Assembly: GCF_023715145.1 (NCBI RefSeq)
Contig: NZ_JAMBNP010000007.1
Location: forward strand, 124,001-188,000
Direction of reading: 5' to 3'
DNA from: Paenibacillus glycanilyticus
Lineage (GTDB): Bacteria > Bacillota > Bacilli > Paenibacillales > Paenibacillaceae
Length of the DNA stretch: 64,000 bases
The translations under genes and the position numbers were made by a program. Shown here one piece after another: positions 35,897-46,000 of this stretch (positions are counted from its first letter, which is position 1; every line of letters starts with the position of its first letter). Under the pieces are notes generated by a model, which was given only the letters and a program-made list of their open reading frames with translations, searched no databases and was not told the DNA's origin.

Positions 35897-37048
35897 TTAT
35901 TTCAGTTCGTCTTCGCTGTAGTAACCCGAATCAACCAATGTTTGCTTGTAATTCGCACTGTCTACGGATACCGGCTCCAGCAGGAAGGAAGGGACCACCT
36001 TCACGCCGTTGTCGTACGTTTTTGTATCGTTCACTTCAGCTTCCTTGCCTTCAATAACAGCCTGGGCCATGCCTACCGCAACCTTCGCAAGCTCGCGGGT
36101 ATCTTTAAAGATCGTGGAGGTCTGCTCGCCTGCAATGATCGATTTCACCGACGCCAGCTCGGCGTCTTGCCCCGTAATGATTGGCATTGGCTTATCGGCC
36201 GTGCCGTAGCCTACGCCTTTAAGGGAAGAGATAATGCCGATGCTGATACCGTCGTACGGGGACAATACCGCGCTTACTGTATCGCTCGCATAGTTCGCGC
36301 TCAACAGATTATCCATGCGGGATTGCGCGGTTGCGCCATCCCAGCGGAGCGTTGCAACCTGCTCCATCTTCGTCTGGCCGCTCTTCACAACCAGCTTGCC
36401 GTTATCGATGTAAGGCTGGAGAACCGACATGGCGCCGTCAAAGAAGAAGTAAGCATTGTTATCGTCCGGGGAACCGGCGAACAGTTCGATGTTGAACGGC
36501 CCTTTGCCTTCCTTCAGACCAAGCTTCTCTTCGAGGTAGGAGGCTTGCAGCACGCCTACTTTGAAGTTATCGAAGGTAGCGTAGTAGCTGACATGCTCGG
36601 TATTTTTAATCAAACGGTCATACGCGATCACGCTAATGTTCTCGTCTGCCGCTTTTTGCAGAACGTCTGTCAGGGACTCGCCGTCGATTGCCGCAATGAC
36701 AAGAACCTTAACGCCTTTCGTAATCATGTTCTCGATTTGGGAAACCTGGTTCTCAATAACGTCCTCCGCATATTGCAGATCTACCGTGTAGCCCAGTGTT
36801 TCGAATTCCTTCTTCATGTTGGCGCCGTCGCCAACCCAGCGTTCGGAGGACTTCGTTGGCATCGAGATTCCGATTTTGCCCTTCTCCGTGCTTCCCGCAT
36901 TTGTGCTTTCCGCGCTGTTTGCGCCTGACGTGTTGTTAGCCGCCTTGTCATTGCCGCCGTTATTGCCGCCGCTGCTGCTATTCGCCCCGCAAGCCGCAAG
37001 CACAACGATTACTGCGGTTAACATCAGAACCGATAACATCTTTTTCAT
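35897..37048 (-). CDS. xylF: Xylose-binding lipoprotein of the CUT2 importer (XylF)
   Basis: 383 residues. Lipobox VVLAACGA, a Gly/Asn/Ser linker, then the XylF-type periplasmic-binding fold: [67 protein letters not shown], and [16 protein letters not shown]. The spacing and motifs match D-xylose-binding proteins closely. First gene of the xylFGH operon; a weak promoter (TATGAT -10 without a good -35) fits activation by the YesN regulator encoded downstream. Confidence 0.9.
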   Translation of the reverse strand: MKKMLSVLMLTAVIVVLAACGANSSSGGNNGGNDKAANNTSGANSAESTNAGSTEKGKIGISMPTKSSERWVGDGANMKKEFETLGYTVDLQYAEDVIENQVSQIENMITKGVKVLVIAAIDGESLTDVLQKAADENISVIAYDRLIKNTEHVSYYATFDNFKVGVLQASYLEEKLGLKEGKGPFNIELFAGSPDDNNAYFFFDGAMSVLQPYIDNGKLVVKSGQTKMEQVATLRWDGATAQSRMDNLLSANYASDTVSAVLSPYDGISIGIISSLKGVGYGTADKPMPIITGQDAELASVKSIIAGEQTSTIFKDTRELAKVAVGMAQAVIEGKEAEVNDTKTYDNGVKVVPSFLLEPVSVDSANYKQTLVDSGYYSEDELK

Positions 37049-37140
37049 TTCTGTCTATCCCCTCTCGTTTGTTGAGATGAATATGTTGATAGACAAATCA
37101 TACAAGGGGCGAAGCTTCAAATCTTTGCACTTCGTCTACT

Positions 37141-37201
37141 CGTTTTTATAAAAAAACAAACAAAAAGGCTTAAGCAAGTGAATAATCAACCTGCTTAAGC
37201 C
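37141..37201 (-). terminator. Terminator upstream of xylF
   Basis: Minus strand GGCTTAAGCA ... TGCTTAAGCC (37201-37167) followed by a long T-rich run. It separates the xyl operon from transcription coming from the TetR/P450 side. Confidence 0.8.
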
Positions 37202-37296
37202 CAAATGATTTTCTTGACTCCGCCAGTACCTCGTATGGCAAACTAGAAGTAGTTAGTCCCTACCATAGTCCTCAACTCAATAGGAGATCACCTAAC

Positions 37297-37681
37297 ATGT
37301 TCCTGAAAAAGCAGCTTGTCCGGAAGCTTGGCAAAACCTACACCCTATTACCACCGTATTGTCACCTCTTATGTCGACGAGCAGGGTCGCCGGAAGCATC
37401 GGACCGAGAAATATTTAGGCGCATTAAGCGAGGAGGAAGCTGACCGGATCCGCCGGGAGCTGCGGATTCGCAATAGCCCGGTTCTTCCTGCGCCCCGTGA
37501 GAGCTTTGCCGGCGAAACTTACCTGTTCCAATCCGTGCACAGACTCGCCTACGCTCCGGGCTCTCCGGCTTCCCTGGAGAAGGTTCTTTCCCTGAAGCCG
37601 GATCTTATTCTCATTAACGATACCCTTTCCGAGAACTATGACGGCCTGTCCAAAATCGCGCCAACCCTCTTTATTCCGTAG
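37297..37681 (+). pseudogene. Chimeric remnant: transposase-like N-terminus joined to a siderophore-binding-protein fragment
   Basis: An ATG at 37297 opens MFLKKQLVRKLGKTYT, after which the frame must shift by one near 37340 to continue YYHRIVTSYVDEQGRRKHRTEKYLG. That pattern resembles the start of IS1634/IS4-type transposases. From about 37555 the same frame reads SLEKVLSLKPDLILINDTL then YDGLSKIAPTLFIP, a piece of a FecB-type siderophore-binding protein lacking both ends. A hairpin AGCATGAC / GTCATGCT follows the stop. This looks like a scar of two unrelated genes. The transposase assignment is tentative; the FecB fragment is clearer. Confidence 0.6.
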
Positions 37682-37714
37682 CATGACGGGAATGTCATGC
37701 TCCCTGCGGTTTCT

Positions 37715-38272
37715 TCATGGTTGCCTCAATACCGTCGCGACCGCGGCGTACAACAGGCGATCAATCTGCTCTCGGCTCGCTTCGCTTGGATGACTTAAAT
37801 AATAGCTGCATAAACCGTTCATCATCGATAGAATGCCGGCCGCAGCCATAGGCCCGTCTTTAGGAGGCATTCCAGCTGCGACGAGAATATCTGCAATAAA
37901 TTGAATATACGCGCTCCGTTCTTTCCGTACGGCCAGCAGCGCGTCTTCCTCGATTCCGTTCGATATTTCGTTAAAGAATATATGGGCTAGCTCGCTGTAC
38001 TCCAAATACAGATCCACGTTTAACCGAATAACCGTCTCAATCTGCTCCTCTAGCGAACGATCCCGGTCAATCTCCGATCTGATCGTTTCCGTGATCATGT
38101 GCAGCCCTTCCGTAATGAGCGCTTGGAACATCTGTGCCTTCCCCGGGAAATGATAGTAGAGCGTTCCCTTGGCAACGCCCGCCTCCAGCGCAATCTCATC
38201 CATGCTGGTCCGGTGATAACCGCTGCGCGAAAACATTCGGGCGGCGGCTTCTATTATCTTGTTTCTGCTCAA
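37715..38272 (-). CDS. TetR-family transcriptional regulator
   Basis: 185 residues, TTG start with GGAGGTGA six bases upstream. N-terminal TetR helix-turn-helix: IIEAAARMFSRSGYHRTSMDEIALEAGVAKGTLYYHFPGKAQMFQALI. The C-terminal ligand domain is of the common TetR_C type. It follows the P450 gene by 42 bp on the same strand, and a perfect palindrome sits at the P450 promoter, so it probably represses the operon including itself until a ligand, perhaps the P450 substrate, binds. Confidence 0.88.
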   Translation of the reverse strand: MSRNKIIEAAARMFSRSGYHRTSMDEIALEAGVAKGTLYYHFPGKAQMFQALITEGLHMITETIRSEIDRDRSLEEQIETVIRLNVDLYLEYSELAHIFFNEISNGIEEDALLAVRKERSAYIQFIADILVAAGMPPKDGPMAAAGILSMMNGLCSYYLSHPSEASREQIDRLLYAAVATVLRQP

Positions 38273-38313
38273 TATCCGTCACCTCCATAATCAAAAGAAG
38301 CCAATACCCTCGT

Positions 38314-39450
38314 TCAAACCTTTATTCTCATTTGTTTAATGCCAAACATCATATCGCTATCCAGCCTCTCGAACGGCTCGTCATCGAGACGACGCAAACT
38401 TTCCAAACGATCGACTATGACGTTTAGCGCTACTTTTGCTTCAAGCCGCGCCAGCATAGCCCCCAAGCAGAAATGAATGCCTTGACCAAAAGCCAAATGC
38501 GGGTTCGGGCTGCGTTTGACGTTGAATCGCTCCGGATCAGCAAACACTCTTTCATCGTGGTTTGCAGCTCCGATATAAGTATAAACTCTTTGTCCCGCTT
38601 GCATCCAATGCCCATTCCAAAACATATCCGCCTTCACCCTGCGCTCAATGACCTGCACGGGAGAACAGAAGCGGAGGGTTTCCTCGATCGTTCCCGGGAT
38701 CAACTCCCGATCCCGGCGAAGATCCGCGTAGGTCTCCGGGCTGCTCTCGAGGCACATCATCATCGACGAAATGAGATTGGTCGTCGTTTCGTTCCCGGCG
38801 ACGAGCAGCAGGATGCACATTCCGATCACTTCCAACTCGCTAAGCCCATTATCATCGTTCATGCAAGACTGCACGAGCGCCGTAACCAAATCGTTCTTCG
38901 GCTGCTTGCGGCGTTCTTCGATTTGGATGCGGAAATAAGCCGTCATTTCTTTCTGGCATTGCAAGTATCGCGAGTAGTCGTTTCCGACGAGATCATCGGA
39001 CCAGCCCTTGAACAGTTCCCGGTCTTCCGAAGGTACGCCTAACAGCTCCGCGATAACGATCACCGGCAGCGGACTGGCAAATTCGCCAACCACTTCGAGG
39101 CCGCCCGAGGATGCGGCACGGTCCAGCAATTCCTCTGCGATATTCCGGATTTGGGATTCCATGGCCTTCACGACCTTAGCGGAAAATGCTTTCGCGATAA
39201 GCGATCTCATCTGCTTGTGTTTGGGGGGATCTCGCCGCAGGATGCTGCCCTCTATCGGTTCGTCCTCGGTAGGATTTGCTTGCATCTGAGAGGAAAAATG
39301 CTCGTAATCGGCAAGGATCCGTTTGACGCCGCTATGCGAATAGACCGACCATGATCCGCTAGCCAAGTCGTACACGGCCTCTCCCGCCGCTCGTTGTTGT
39401 CGGTACCGCTCTAGAGGAAGCAATTCGTTTTGGCTCGCCCAACCCATCAT
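38314..39450 (-). CDS. Cytochrome P450
   Basis: 378 residues, a soluble bacterial P450. Motifs: oxygen-activation helix LVAGNETTT, EETLR (ExxR), and the heme loop FGQGIHFCLG with Cys328 as axial ligand. GGGAGG precedes the ATG. No ferredoxin or reductase gene is near, so it must use a redox partner from elsewhere. It is probably a CYP107/109-like hydroxylase of unknown substrate; being under a TetR-type regulator suggests detoxification or modification of a small hydrophobic compound (inference). Confidence 0.92.
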   Translation of the reverse strand: MMGWASQNELLPLERYRQQRAAGEAVYDLASGSWSVYSHSGVKRILADYEHFSSQMQANPTEDEPIEGSILRRDPPKHKQMRSLIAKAFSAKVVKAMESQIRNIAEELLDRAASSGGLEVVGEFASPLPVIVIAELLGVPSEDRELFKGWSDDLVGNDYSRYLQCQKEMTAYFRIQIEERRKQPKNDLVTALVQSCMNDDNGLSELEVIGMCILLLVAGNETTTNLISSMMMCLESSPETYADLRRDRELIPGTIEETLRFCSPVQVIERRVKADMFWNGHWMQAGQRVYTYIGAANHDERVFADPERFNVKRSPNPHLAFGQGIHFCLGAMLARLEAKVALNVIVDRLESLRRLDDEPFERLDSDMMFGIKQMRIKV

Positions 39451-39469
39451 ATAAACAACCTCCCATTTG

Positions 39470-39485
39470 TACTGACTAGTCAGTA
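39470..39485. promoter_or_regulatory. Perfect 16-bp palindromic operator at the P450 promoter
   Basis: TACTGACTAGTCAGTA is its own reverse complement and lies immediately downstream of the -10 element, between promoter and ribosome site. TGACTAGTCA-type palindromes are common TetR targets, so the TetR protein of this operon is the likely binder. Confidence 0.8.
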
Positions 39486-39487
39486 TT

Positions 39488-39517
39488 ATTATGGGGGATA
39501 AATAATAACGCTGTCAA
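39488..39517 (-). promoter_or_regulatory. Sigma-A promoter of the P450-TetR operon
   Basis: Minus strand TTGACA (39517-39512), 18-bp spacer, CATAAT (39493-39488). The consensus -35 implies strong transcription when the adjoining operator is free. Confidence 0.7.
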
Positions 39518-39640
39518 TGCTTCGCCGGATAAGCAAATTCTATCTTATAATCGTCCCGATAAATCAATAGGATTGGCTTCTGCCGGCAGAAGTAGAGTAT
39601 AGTAGGATTTGTTAATATTCTATTCTAGGAGGCTACAGCC

Positions 39641-40042
39641 ATGTCACAGGAGATTTGGATTAACCTGCCGGTTAGGGATGTTCTGCGGTCAACTGCCTTT
39701 TTCAATCAAATCGGATTTGAAGCTTCTAGCGTAGGTAACGAGAGAGCCAAGCTTACGATCGGACAGACGACGATATTGCTGTTCCCGAACGCTGTGCTTG
39801 AGAAATTTGCCGGGGCAAAAATAGCGGATACCTCCCAAAGCGCGGAGGTCTTGTTCTCCCTTGGCGCTAACAGCAGGGAAGAAATTGACGAACTTATTCA
39901 AAAGGTAGAGTTTGCCGGCGGCACGATCTTTGGCAAGCCAAGCGAGGTTGACGGCTGGATGTACGGCGCGGGCTTTGCCGATCTGGACGGCCACCGCTGG
40001 AACCTGTTGTATATGGACGAGAGCAAAATGCCAAAGGGCTAA
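39641..40042 (+). CDS. VOC-family (glyoxalase/bleomycin-resistance-like) protein
   Basis: 133 residues with paired beta-alpha-beta units: WINLPVRDVLRSTAFFNQIGFE at the N-terminus and YGAGFADLDGHRWNLLYMD near the C-terminus, the latter the usual end motif. CTAGGAGG precedes the ATG. Family members bind metal and act on small molecules, or sequester antibiotics; the role here is unknown. Single gene with a terminator. Confidence 0.82.
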   Translation: MSQEIWINLPVRDVLRSTAFFNQIGFEASSVGNERAKLTIGQTTILLFPNAVLEKFAGAKIADTSQSAEVLFSLGANSREEIDELIQKVEFAGGTIFGKPSEVDGWMYGAGFADLDGHRWNLLYMDESKMPKG

Positions 40043-40046
40043 TAGA

Positions 40047-40082
40047 AACGCCGGTAACCTGTTAAGGTCACCGGCGTTTTTT
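40047..40082. terminator. Terminator between VOC and AraC genes
   Basis: AACGCCGGT ... ACCGGCGTTTTTT with an inner ACC/GGT extension, overlapping the end of the convergent AraC gene. Confidence 0.9.
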
Positions 40083-40920
40083 ATAACCCGTACAATCTTC
40101 TGTACGCCGTAGGCGTCATCCCCTCATGCTCCATAAACCGTTTGTTGAAGTAGCTGACGCTTGGGTAACCGGCTTCCTCCGCGATCTGCCCGATGTTATC
40201 GTCCTTCCTCTCGAGCAGCCACTGCTTTGCCGCCTGCAGGCGACAGCGGGTAATGAAGTCCATTGGCGTCATGCGCGTCGCGCTCCGGAACAGCTTGCAG
40301 AAGTAATAAGGCGTCACTCCTACCCGATCGGCCCATTCCTCCAGGATAAAGGGCTTCACCGCCTCCTGCTGCATAAGCGGAAGCAGCTCCATAATCCGTT
40401 CGCTCGAAGTCCCCGTTTTATTCCCTTGCAGCGCCACCGCCTGCTCAACAAAGATCGTCAGCAGCATATAGGTCAGCATCGACAGATGCGCTGGCCGCAG
40501 CATCCGGTGCGTCTCCGCTTCGCTCAGCAGCTCCTCGTGCGCCTTCTCCCAGATTTGGGGCTGGCGAAGCTTCCACAATGGGCTTTTATGAAAGCCCTGC
40601 TCAATCAGATAATCCCGTAGCCCCGTCCCGCCGTAAAAATGAAACCACCGCACGTCCCAGGGCTCATCCTGGCTGCTGTAATATCGCTGCTTCTGCAAGG
40701 GGAAATACAGGATGGCTTCTCCTGCCCGAAGCTCGTGGACCACCCCGTCGATCTCGGCATAGCCTTTGCCCGATACGCAGTAGTGGATATTAAAATTGTT
40801 AAGGGCCCCGGCTTCCCTTGTTGTGCTGTGATCCGGGTCATGGCGGTAATTGCCGACCGATTCGGGCATGCAGAAGTAGGGCATATTCGGAAGCGTAAGC
40901 AGCAGGCTTTGGCGTTTCAT
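40081..40920 (-). CDS. AraC-family transcriptional regulator with cupin sensor domain
   Basis: 279 residues from ATG 40920 (GAGGTG upstream); the longer frame begins at 40962. The N-terminal AraC ligand-binding cupin (HYCVSGKGYAEIDGVVHELRAGEAILYFP) is followed by a C-terminal double helix-turn-helix (DRVGVTPYYFCKLFRSATRMTPMDFI, EEAGYPSVSYFNKRFMEHEGMTP). It faces a Gfo/Idh/MocA dehydrogenase gene and probably regulates it and the aldo/keto reductase beyond. Confidence 0.88.
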   Translation of the reverse strand: MKRQSLLLTLPNMPYFCMPESVGNYRHDPDHSTTREAGALNNFNIHYCVSGKGYAEIDGVVHELRAGEAILYFPLQKQRYYSSQDEPWDVRWFHFYGGTGLRDYLIEQGFHKSPLWKLRQPQIWEKAHEELLSEAETHRMLRPAHLSMLTYMLLTIFVEQAVALQGNKTGTSSERIMELLPLMQQEAVKPFILEEWADRVGVTPYYFCKLFRSATRMTPMDFITRCRLQAAKQWLLERKDDNIGQIAEEAGYPSVSYFNKRFMEHEGMTPTAYRRLYGL

Positions 40921-41044
40921 ACCTTGCACCTCATATGACAATATTGTTTTAATGGTATACAAAATAATATCATTTTAATTTTAATTATCTTCTCCTATAA
41001 TCGCAATATAGTCATAAATTATTTAGACGAAGCGAGGGTGAAGC

Positions 41045-42043
41045 ATGAGCAAAAAGTTAAAATGGGGCATCCTGGGATGCGCCGGAATTGCAAAACGTGC
41101 GGTTATTCCAGGTCTTCATTTATCCGAGTTGAATGAAGCGGCCGCGATCGCGAGCCGTGACGGAGACAAAGCCAAACATACGGCGGAAGAGCTTAACATT
41201 CCAACGGCCTATGACAGCTACGAGGCCCTCTTGGAAGACAGCTCGATTGACGTTATCTATATCCCGCTGCCGAACCATCTCCACAAGGAGTGGGCGATTC
41301 GCGCAGCCGAAGCCGGGAAGCATATCCTGTGCGAGAAGCCTCTCGCCTTAAACGCGCGCGAGGCGGCAGAGATGGCCGAAGCGGCTGACAAAGCCGGCGT
41401 CCTTCTCTCCGAAGCCTTCATGTACCGCTATCATCCGCGCTACCAGCAGATTAAAGATCTAATCGCATCCGGCGCTATCGGCGAGATTCGCGGGATACGC
41501 AGCGCGTTTACTTTTAACAACCCGAATGATGCCAAAAACGTCCGCTTCCGCAAGGAATGGGGCGGCGGCTCGATCTACGACGTAGGCTGCTACCCGCTTA
41601 ACGCTGCGCGGCTCCTGCTTGGCAAAGAGCCTCAAGCCGTTACGGTTAACGCCCTCTTCTCTCCTCAGCATGACGATGTGGATATGATGGCTTCCGGACT
41701 TGTCGAGTTCGAGGGTGATGTATCGCTTACGTTTGACTGCGGCATGTGGGCAGCCTTCCGCAACCCGCTGGAGGTTCTTGGTACGGACGGCATTATCGAG
41801 GTTCCTTCCGCCTTTGTTACTCCAGACGCGGCAAGCAGCCATATCTACCTGAATGCGGGCGGCGAGCGCCGCCAGATAGAAATGCCGTATGTGAACTCGT
41901 ATACCGAGCAAGCGGATTCTTTGTACCGTTCCATTACAACCGGAACGCCGCTGACCTTCCCAACGTCGGATGCGATCAGCAATATGAAAGTCATTGATGC
42001 GTGCTTGCTGTCTGCCCGTGAACGGACAAGAGTAACGTTATAA
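41045..42043 (+). CDS. Gfo/Idh/MocA-family NAD(P)-dependent oxidoreductase
   Basis: 332 residues. Rossmann start KWGILGCAGIAKRAVIPGL, IYIPLPNHLHKEWAIRAAEAGKHILCEKPLALNAREA with the EKP motif, and GGGSIYDVGCYPLNAARLLLG in the catalytic region. Members oxidise or reduce sugars, inositols or sugar acids. It is followed 19 bp later by an aldo/keto reductase, and an AraC regulator is divergent, so a small sugar-redox operon is likely. Substrate unknown. Confidence 0.88.
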   Translation: MSKKLKWGILGCAGIAKRAVIPGLHLSELNEAAAIASRDGDKAKHTAEELNIPTAYDSYEALLEDSSIDVIYIPLPNHLHKEWAIRAAEAGKHILCEKPLALNAREAAEMAEAADKAGVLLSEAFMYRYHPRYQQIKDLIASGAIGEIRGIRSAFTFNNPNDAKNVRFRKEWGGGSIYDVGCYPLNAARLLLGKEPQAVTVNALFSPQHDDVDMMASGLVEFEGDVSLTFDCGMWAAFRNPLEVLGTDGIIEVPSAFVTPDAASSHIYLNAGGERRQIEMPYVNSYTEQADSLYRSITTGTPLTFPTSDAISNMKVIDACLLSARERTRVTL

Positions 42044-42062
42044 TCCAAGGAGGCTGATTCAT

Positions 42063-43001
42063 ATGGAATTCTTGAAGGTACAAGGATTGGACAAACCGGT
42101 ATCCCGCTTAATGAAAGGCACCGACTATTTCTACAACGACTCTTATGAGAAAGCCGCTGCCAACCTGGATGCTTACTTCGCTATCGGCGGCAACTGCATG
42201 GATTCCGCCCATATTTATTGCGGCGGGCAAAGCGAAGTCGTAATGGGACGATATTTGAAGGAACGCGGCAACCGCGATCAGTGGGTCATTCTGACCAAAG
42301 GCGCCCATCATGACCAGAACGGTCCGCGCGTCAGCCGCGAAGCGATCCGCAGCGACCTGATGACAAGTCTTGAGCGTCTGCAAATCGATACGATCGATAT
42401 GTACGGCCTTCACCGCGATGATCCAAACGTACCTGCCGGCGAAGTTATCGAGATTCTAAATGAGCACATTAAGTCCGGCGCCGTGCAAACGATCGGTGTA
42501 TCCAACTGGACTTGGCAGCGCATTCAAGAAGCTAATGATTATGCGGCGGAGAAAGGTCTCGTTGGCTTCTCGTTCAGCAGCCCCAACCTGAGCCTTGCCA
42601 AAGCAAACGAGCCGTTCTGGGCGGGCTGCGTGTCCGCTGATGCGGAGACTATCGCTTGGCATGAAGCGAACCAAATGCCGCTCTTCTCCTGGTCTTCCCA
42701 AGCACGCGGCTTCTTCACAGGCCGTTTCACTCCGGAGGATCGCAGCAATGCCGATCTGGTCCGTGTCTTCTACAGCGACGACAACTGGGAGCGTTATGAG
42801 CGCGCGAAGCAGCTTGCCGAGCAAAAGAATGTCACGCAGATTCAGATCGCGCTGGCCTACGTGCTTAACCAAGCCTTCCCGACCTGCGCCCTTATCGGCG
42901 CTCAATCTCTCGAGGAGCTCCGCTCCTGCGACGAAGGCTCGCGTATCAAGCTGACCCGCGAAGAAATGGACTGGCTGGATCTGAGCTCGGACAAGAAGTA
43001 A
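42063..43001 (+). CDS. Aldo/keto reductase
   Basis: 312 residues, TIM-barrel AKR: MDSAHIYCGGQSEVVMGRYL provides the Asp and Tyr of the catalytic tetrad, WVILTKGAHHD the Lys, and DMYGLHRDDP the His. TIGVSNWTWQRI follows on the NADPH side. AAGGAGG precedes the ATG. It is probably co-transcribed with the dehydrogenase upstream. Reduces or oxidises a sugar-type carbonyl; substrate not readable. Confidence 0.87.
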   Translation: MEFLKVQGLDKPVSRLMKGTDYFYNDSYEKAAANLDAYFAIGGNCMDSAHIYCGGQSEVVMGRYLKERGNRDQWVILTKGAHHDQNGPRVSREAIRSDLMTSLERLQIDTIDMYGLHRDDPNVPAGEVIEILNEHIKSGAVQTIGVSNWTWQRIQEANDYAAEKGLVGFSFSSPNLSLAKANEPFWAGCVSADAETIAWHEANQMPLFSWSSQARGFFTGRFTPEDRSNADLVRVFYSDDNWERYERAKQLAEQKNVTQIQIALAYVLNQAFPTCALIGAQSLEELRSCDEGSRIKLTREEMDWLDLSSDKK

Positions 43002-43013
43002 GCGGGGTATACA

Positions 43014-43051
43014 AAAGACGATGCAGGAGTCTCCTGCATCGTCTTTTTTGC
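43014..43051. terminator. Terminator between the aldo/keto reductase and the SLH protein gene
   Basis: AAAAGACGATGCAGGA, a 3-base loop and TCCTGCATCGTCTTTTTT form a 16-bp perfect stem with T-run, serving converging genes. Confidence 0.95.
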
Positions 43052-43056
43052 GTTGC

Positions 43057-46000
43057 TTAATTAATAATGACCAAGCTCTTCTGCTCTCCGCCCTCTATGG
43101 TCAACATATATTGCCCCGGTGCTAATCCGCTTGTAGAAAAGGTTTGAATACCGTCAACTTGGCTTTCATTAAACTCTCCAACCCTGGCTCTGCCCTCTGC
43201 TACTGCAGTATCCTTGTTGTTGTAATCCCGATACGATACCAAATAAACTTTACATGGTTTATTCACTCGGAATGTAACATCATCTCCGACATGAATAACT
43301 TCAGGACTACTCATTGTTAAGGCAGGACCTGCCGCAAAGCTTGGACTAATAAATTCATGGTCCAGAACCTTACCATCTAAATTGGCAAGACTATTGGCTG
43401 CAATTTTAATTTTATTATTAGCTCCGGCATAAGGCTGCTCAAAAAGGATGTGAACAAAGTTACCAGATACGGTCACTGTATCGTTTGTACTCAGAGGCTG
43501 GTAGGTTTCTCCTCCATCTCTCGATATGGTAATAGCTTCCTTTAACTCAATCCCGTTCCCATAATGGTTAACAACTTCCTTATCGAAATTAAGGAATATC
43601 GAATTGTTATAATCTAATTTGATAGAATCAAATATTAGTGGTACATCCTGCCCATATAACTCAATTGCGATTGGCGCAGAGAGATTCCCTGATTCATCCA
43701 CCGCAACGAGTTTCCAGTCTCCTGCTGATAAACCTTCCGTTTTAATAGCAGAACTAAAGCCATATTGAATGGTTGACCCACTGCCGCCGCCGCTCATAAC
43801 TAAATCATGCAAGGTTCGTCCGTTCCATTCTGTACTCGCAGGAACGAGGTATACATCTGCATTCTCACTGACAGCAACATCTATATCTTCACCAATTCTT
43901 GCGTAAGAGGCCGAATTGAATTTAGTAATGACCGGAGGTGTAGAATCACCGGTATTAAGTGTTGGGTCAATCGTATGCTTAATGGTGTAACCCTCAATCA
44001 GATGATCGGCATCCGGTATAATCGTTGTTTCATAATATCCGATAGGATTACGGTCACCATCCAAGAAAATAACTTGCAGATAGCCATCCGTGGCAACCCC
44101 AGGTTCCAACCAATAATTCGTAATGGTTTTGCTCTTATTCGAGATTGAAGTCAGGTTAAAGAATGTAGGAACAAAATCTCCCCGATTAAAAGCCTGCAAT
44201 GGAGCGGTTGGCCCCTGGTAAATCGGATACGAATTAGAAAGGAAGGCCTGATAGTACTTGGCATCTTTTAGCGGGCTCCCCGCCCATTGTGCCGGATCTA
44301 GCTTTACATTTACCGCTGCGGGAATCTCATAGTCAAGATTCATGAGTTCCTGTTTCGTAAGCTGTCGAACATCAATACCTGCACTGCTATTAATACGATC
44401 CATTTCGGTTAGTTCATAGTTATAATTCCCTTGATCTACGATCTTTCCGTCACGCGTAACCGTAATATAAAACTGTCCATACTGCTGGAACTCATAGGCC
44501 CAGTTGGTTAAGGAAGTATCATAGTATCCGTCAAATATAACTGTAGTTGTATTTAGCGGGGTTGTATCGGCAGATGAAGCGTATAAATTAACAACATCTC
44601 CGCGCTGCAAGATGCGATTTGAAAGTAGCGAGTAGGTCCGATGGCTCGCACCACCTGACTCTAGGCTGTATTTAGACTCTAAAAGAAACGTTTCCTGGAG
44701 GGTTCTCTTGTATTGAATATGAATCACGTAGCTCTTTTGCGATTTACCGTCACCGCTAGTTGTATTGACTGTAATATGAACGTCTTCCAACGGCGTTACA
44801 TTTACATTAAATGTTCCTTTACTGCTTAATGTTTGACTGGTCTCGCCTTCTTGATCGATATAATCGACCGTATACTTAACCGTCTCGGCATTGGATTCTG
44901 GAACAACCGTTACGGGAATCGCAGCAGCTTCCATAGCACGATCGGTAGTAACGGTATACTCGTAAGCTTCCTTATTAAACCCAGGGCTAATTACCCCGGA
45001 TTCATCTCTAGCAACTAAGCTTAGATTTCCCCCAACACTTACCGAATTAAGATAAGCTGTCTTTTGGTCTCCAGATGGAGTGCCTGGATTGTCTCCGCCA
45101 CCGCCTCCTGGGATCGAGCCTCCAGAATCACCGCCGCCTCCAACAATTACTTCATCCGTTCCCTGTCCGGCACCATCGACCTTTTCAGGCTTGGTCTCGA
45201 ACTTCGAGCCTTTAGCCAACTCATTAATCGTTGCTTTTTGGATCTTACCCGCTCCAACAAAATTAGCTACGGCGTTCAGTACGAGCACTTCAACCGAAGC
45301 CCCACTGCTGATATTAATTTTATTTCCTGAAGCATCTTTGCCTACTTCCAAATGCTTAATAGACCCGCTTGGAAGATTAACTTGAACTGTAGCTGCTAGG
45401 ATGCGCACATCCTCGAATTTCCCAGCTAGATCAACAGTTGAATTGCTTGGCAAGATATTACTGAGCTCCACTGCGTTAATAACGCCGGTAGTCAGTTCCG
45501 ATGCTTCAATTTTTACAGGTGTATTAACAACAATGGTTTGTACAGTCGTCGTTCCGCTTGCCACTATACGCACTTTGCCGGTTGCCTTGTCTACTATAAT
45601 CTGTACAAATACAGAGTCGACCGCATGTACTGAATGTTCGCCGCCGCCTTGCACAACTGTTTTTCCTTTTACCGTTACCTTATTCAGAAAAACATCGCCT
45701 TCGCCAATACCTTTATCCAGCAAAAGGTTTCCGTTAATCGTCATATTATTCAACGTTACTCCTGCAACGGAGATAACAACGTCCCCTTGAATCGTTTGCG
45801 TTGCTGTTGAAGTACCATACTCCCCAGCTTTATCGAACACGGTGGTTTCCTGCAATTTAGCAGCGTCAATAATGGTCACTGCTTCAGCACGTGTGAGGGT
45901 ATCAGCCGGACGAAGTTTACCGGTAGTATCGCCTTTAAAAATCTGTTTAGTAGATAATTCCGCCAGAGCACCCTTAGCCCACGCGGCTACAACATTACCA

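Noticed and set aside
35825..36928. 367-codon plus-strand frame opposite xylF
   Set aside because: Antisense to a complete binding-protein gene and starting inside the xylF-xylG hairpin; no recognisable protein features.
37316..37681. Intact small gene
   Set aside because: Its N-terminal homology continues upstream only in another frame, and its C-terminus is an internal piece of a larger protein family, so a pseudogene is the better reading.
37680..37701. Hairpin AGCATGAC / GTCATGCT as TetR terminator
   Set aside because: The stem is real, but no T-run follows on either strand, so termination is not supported.
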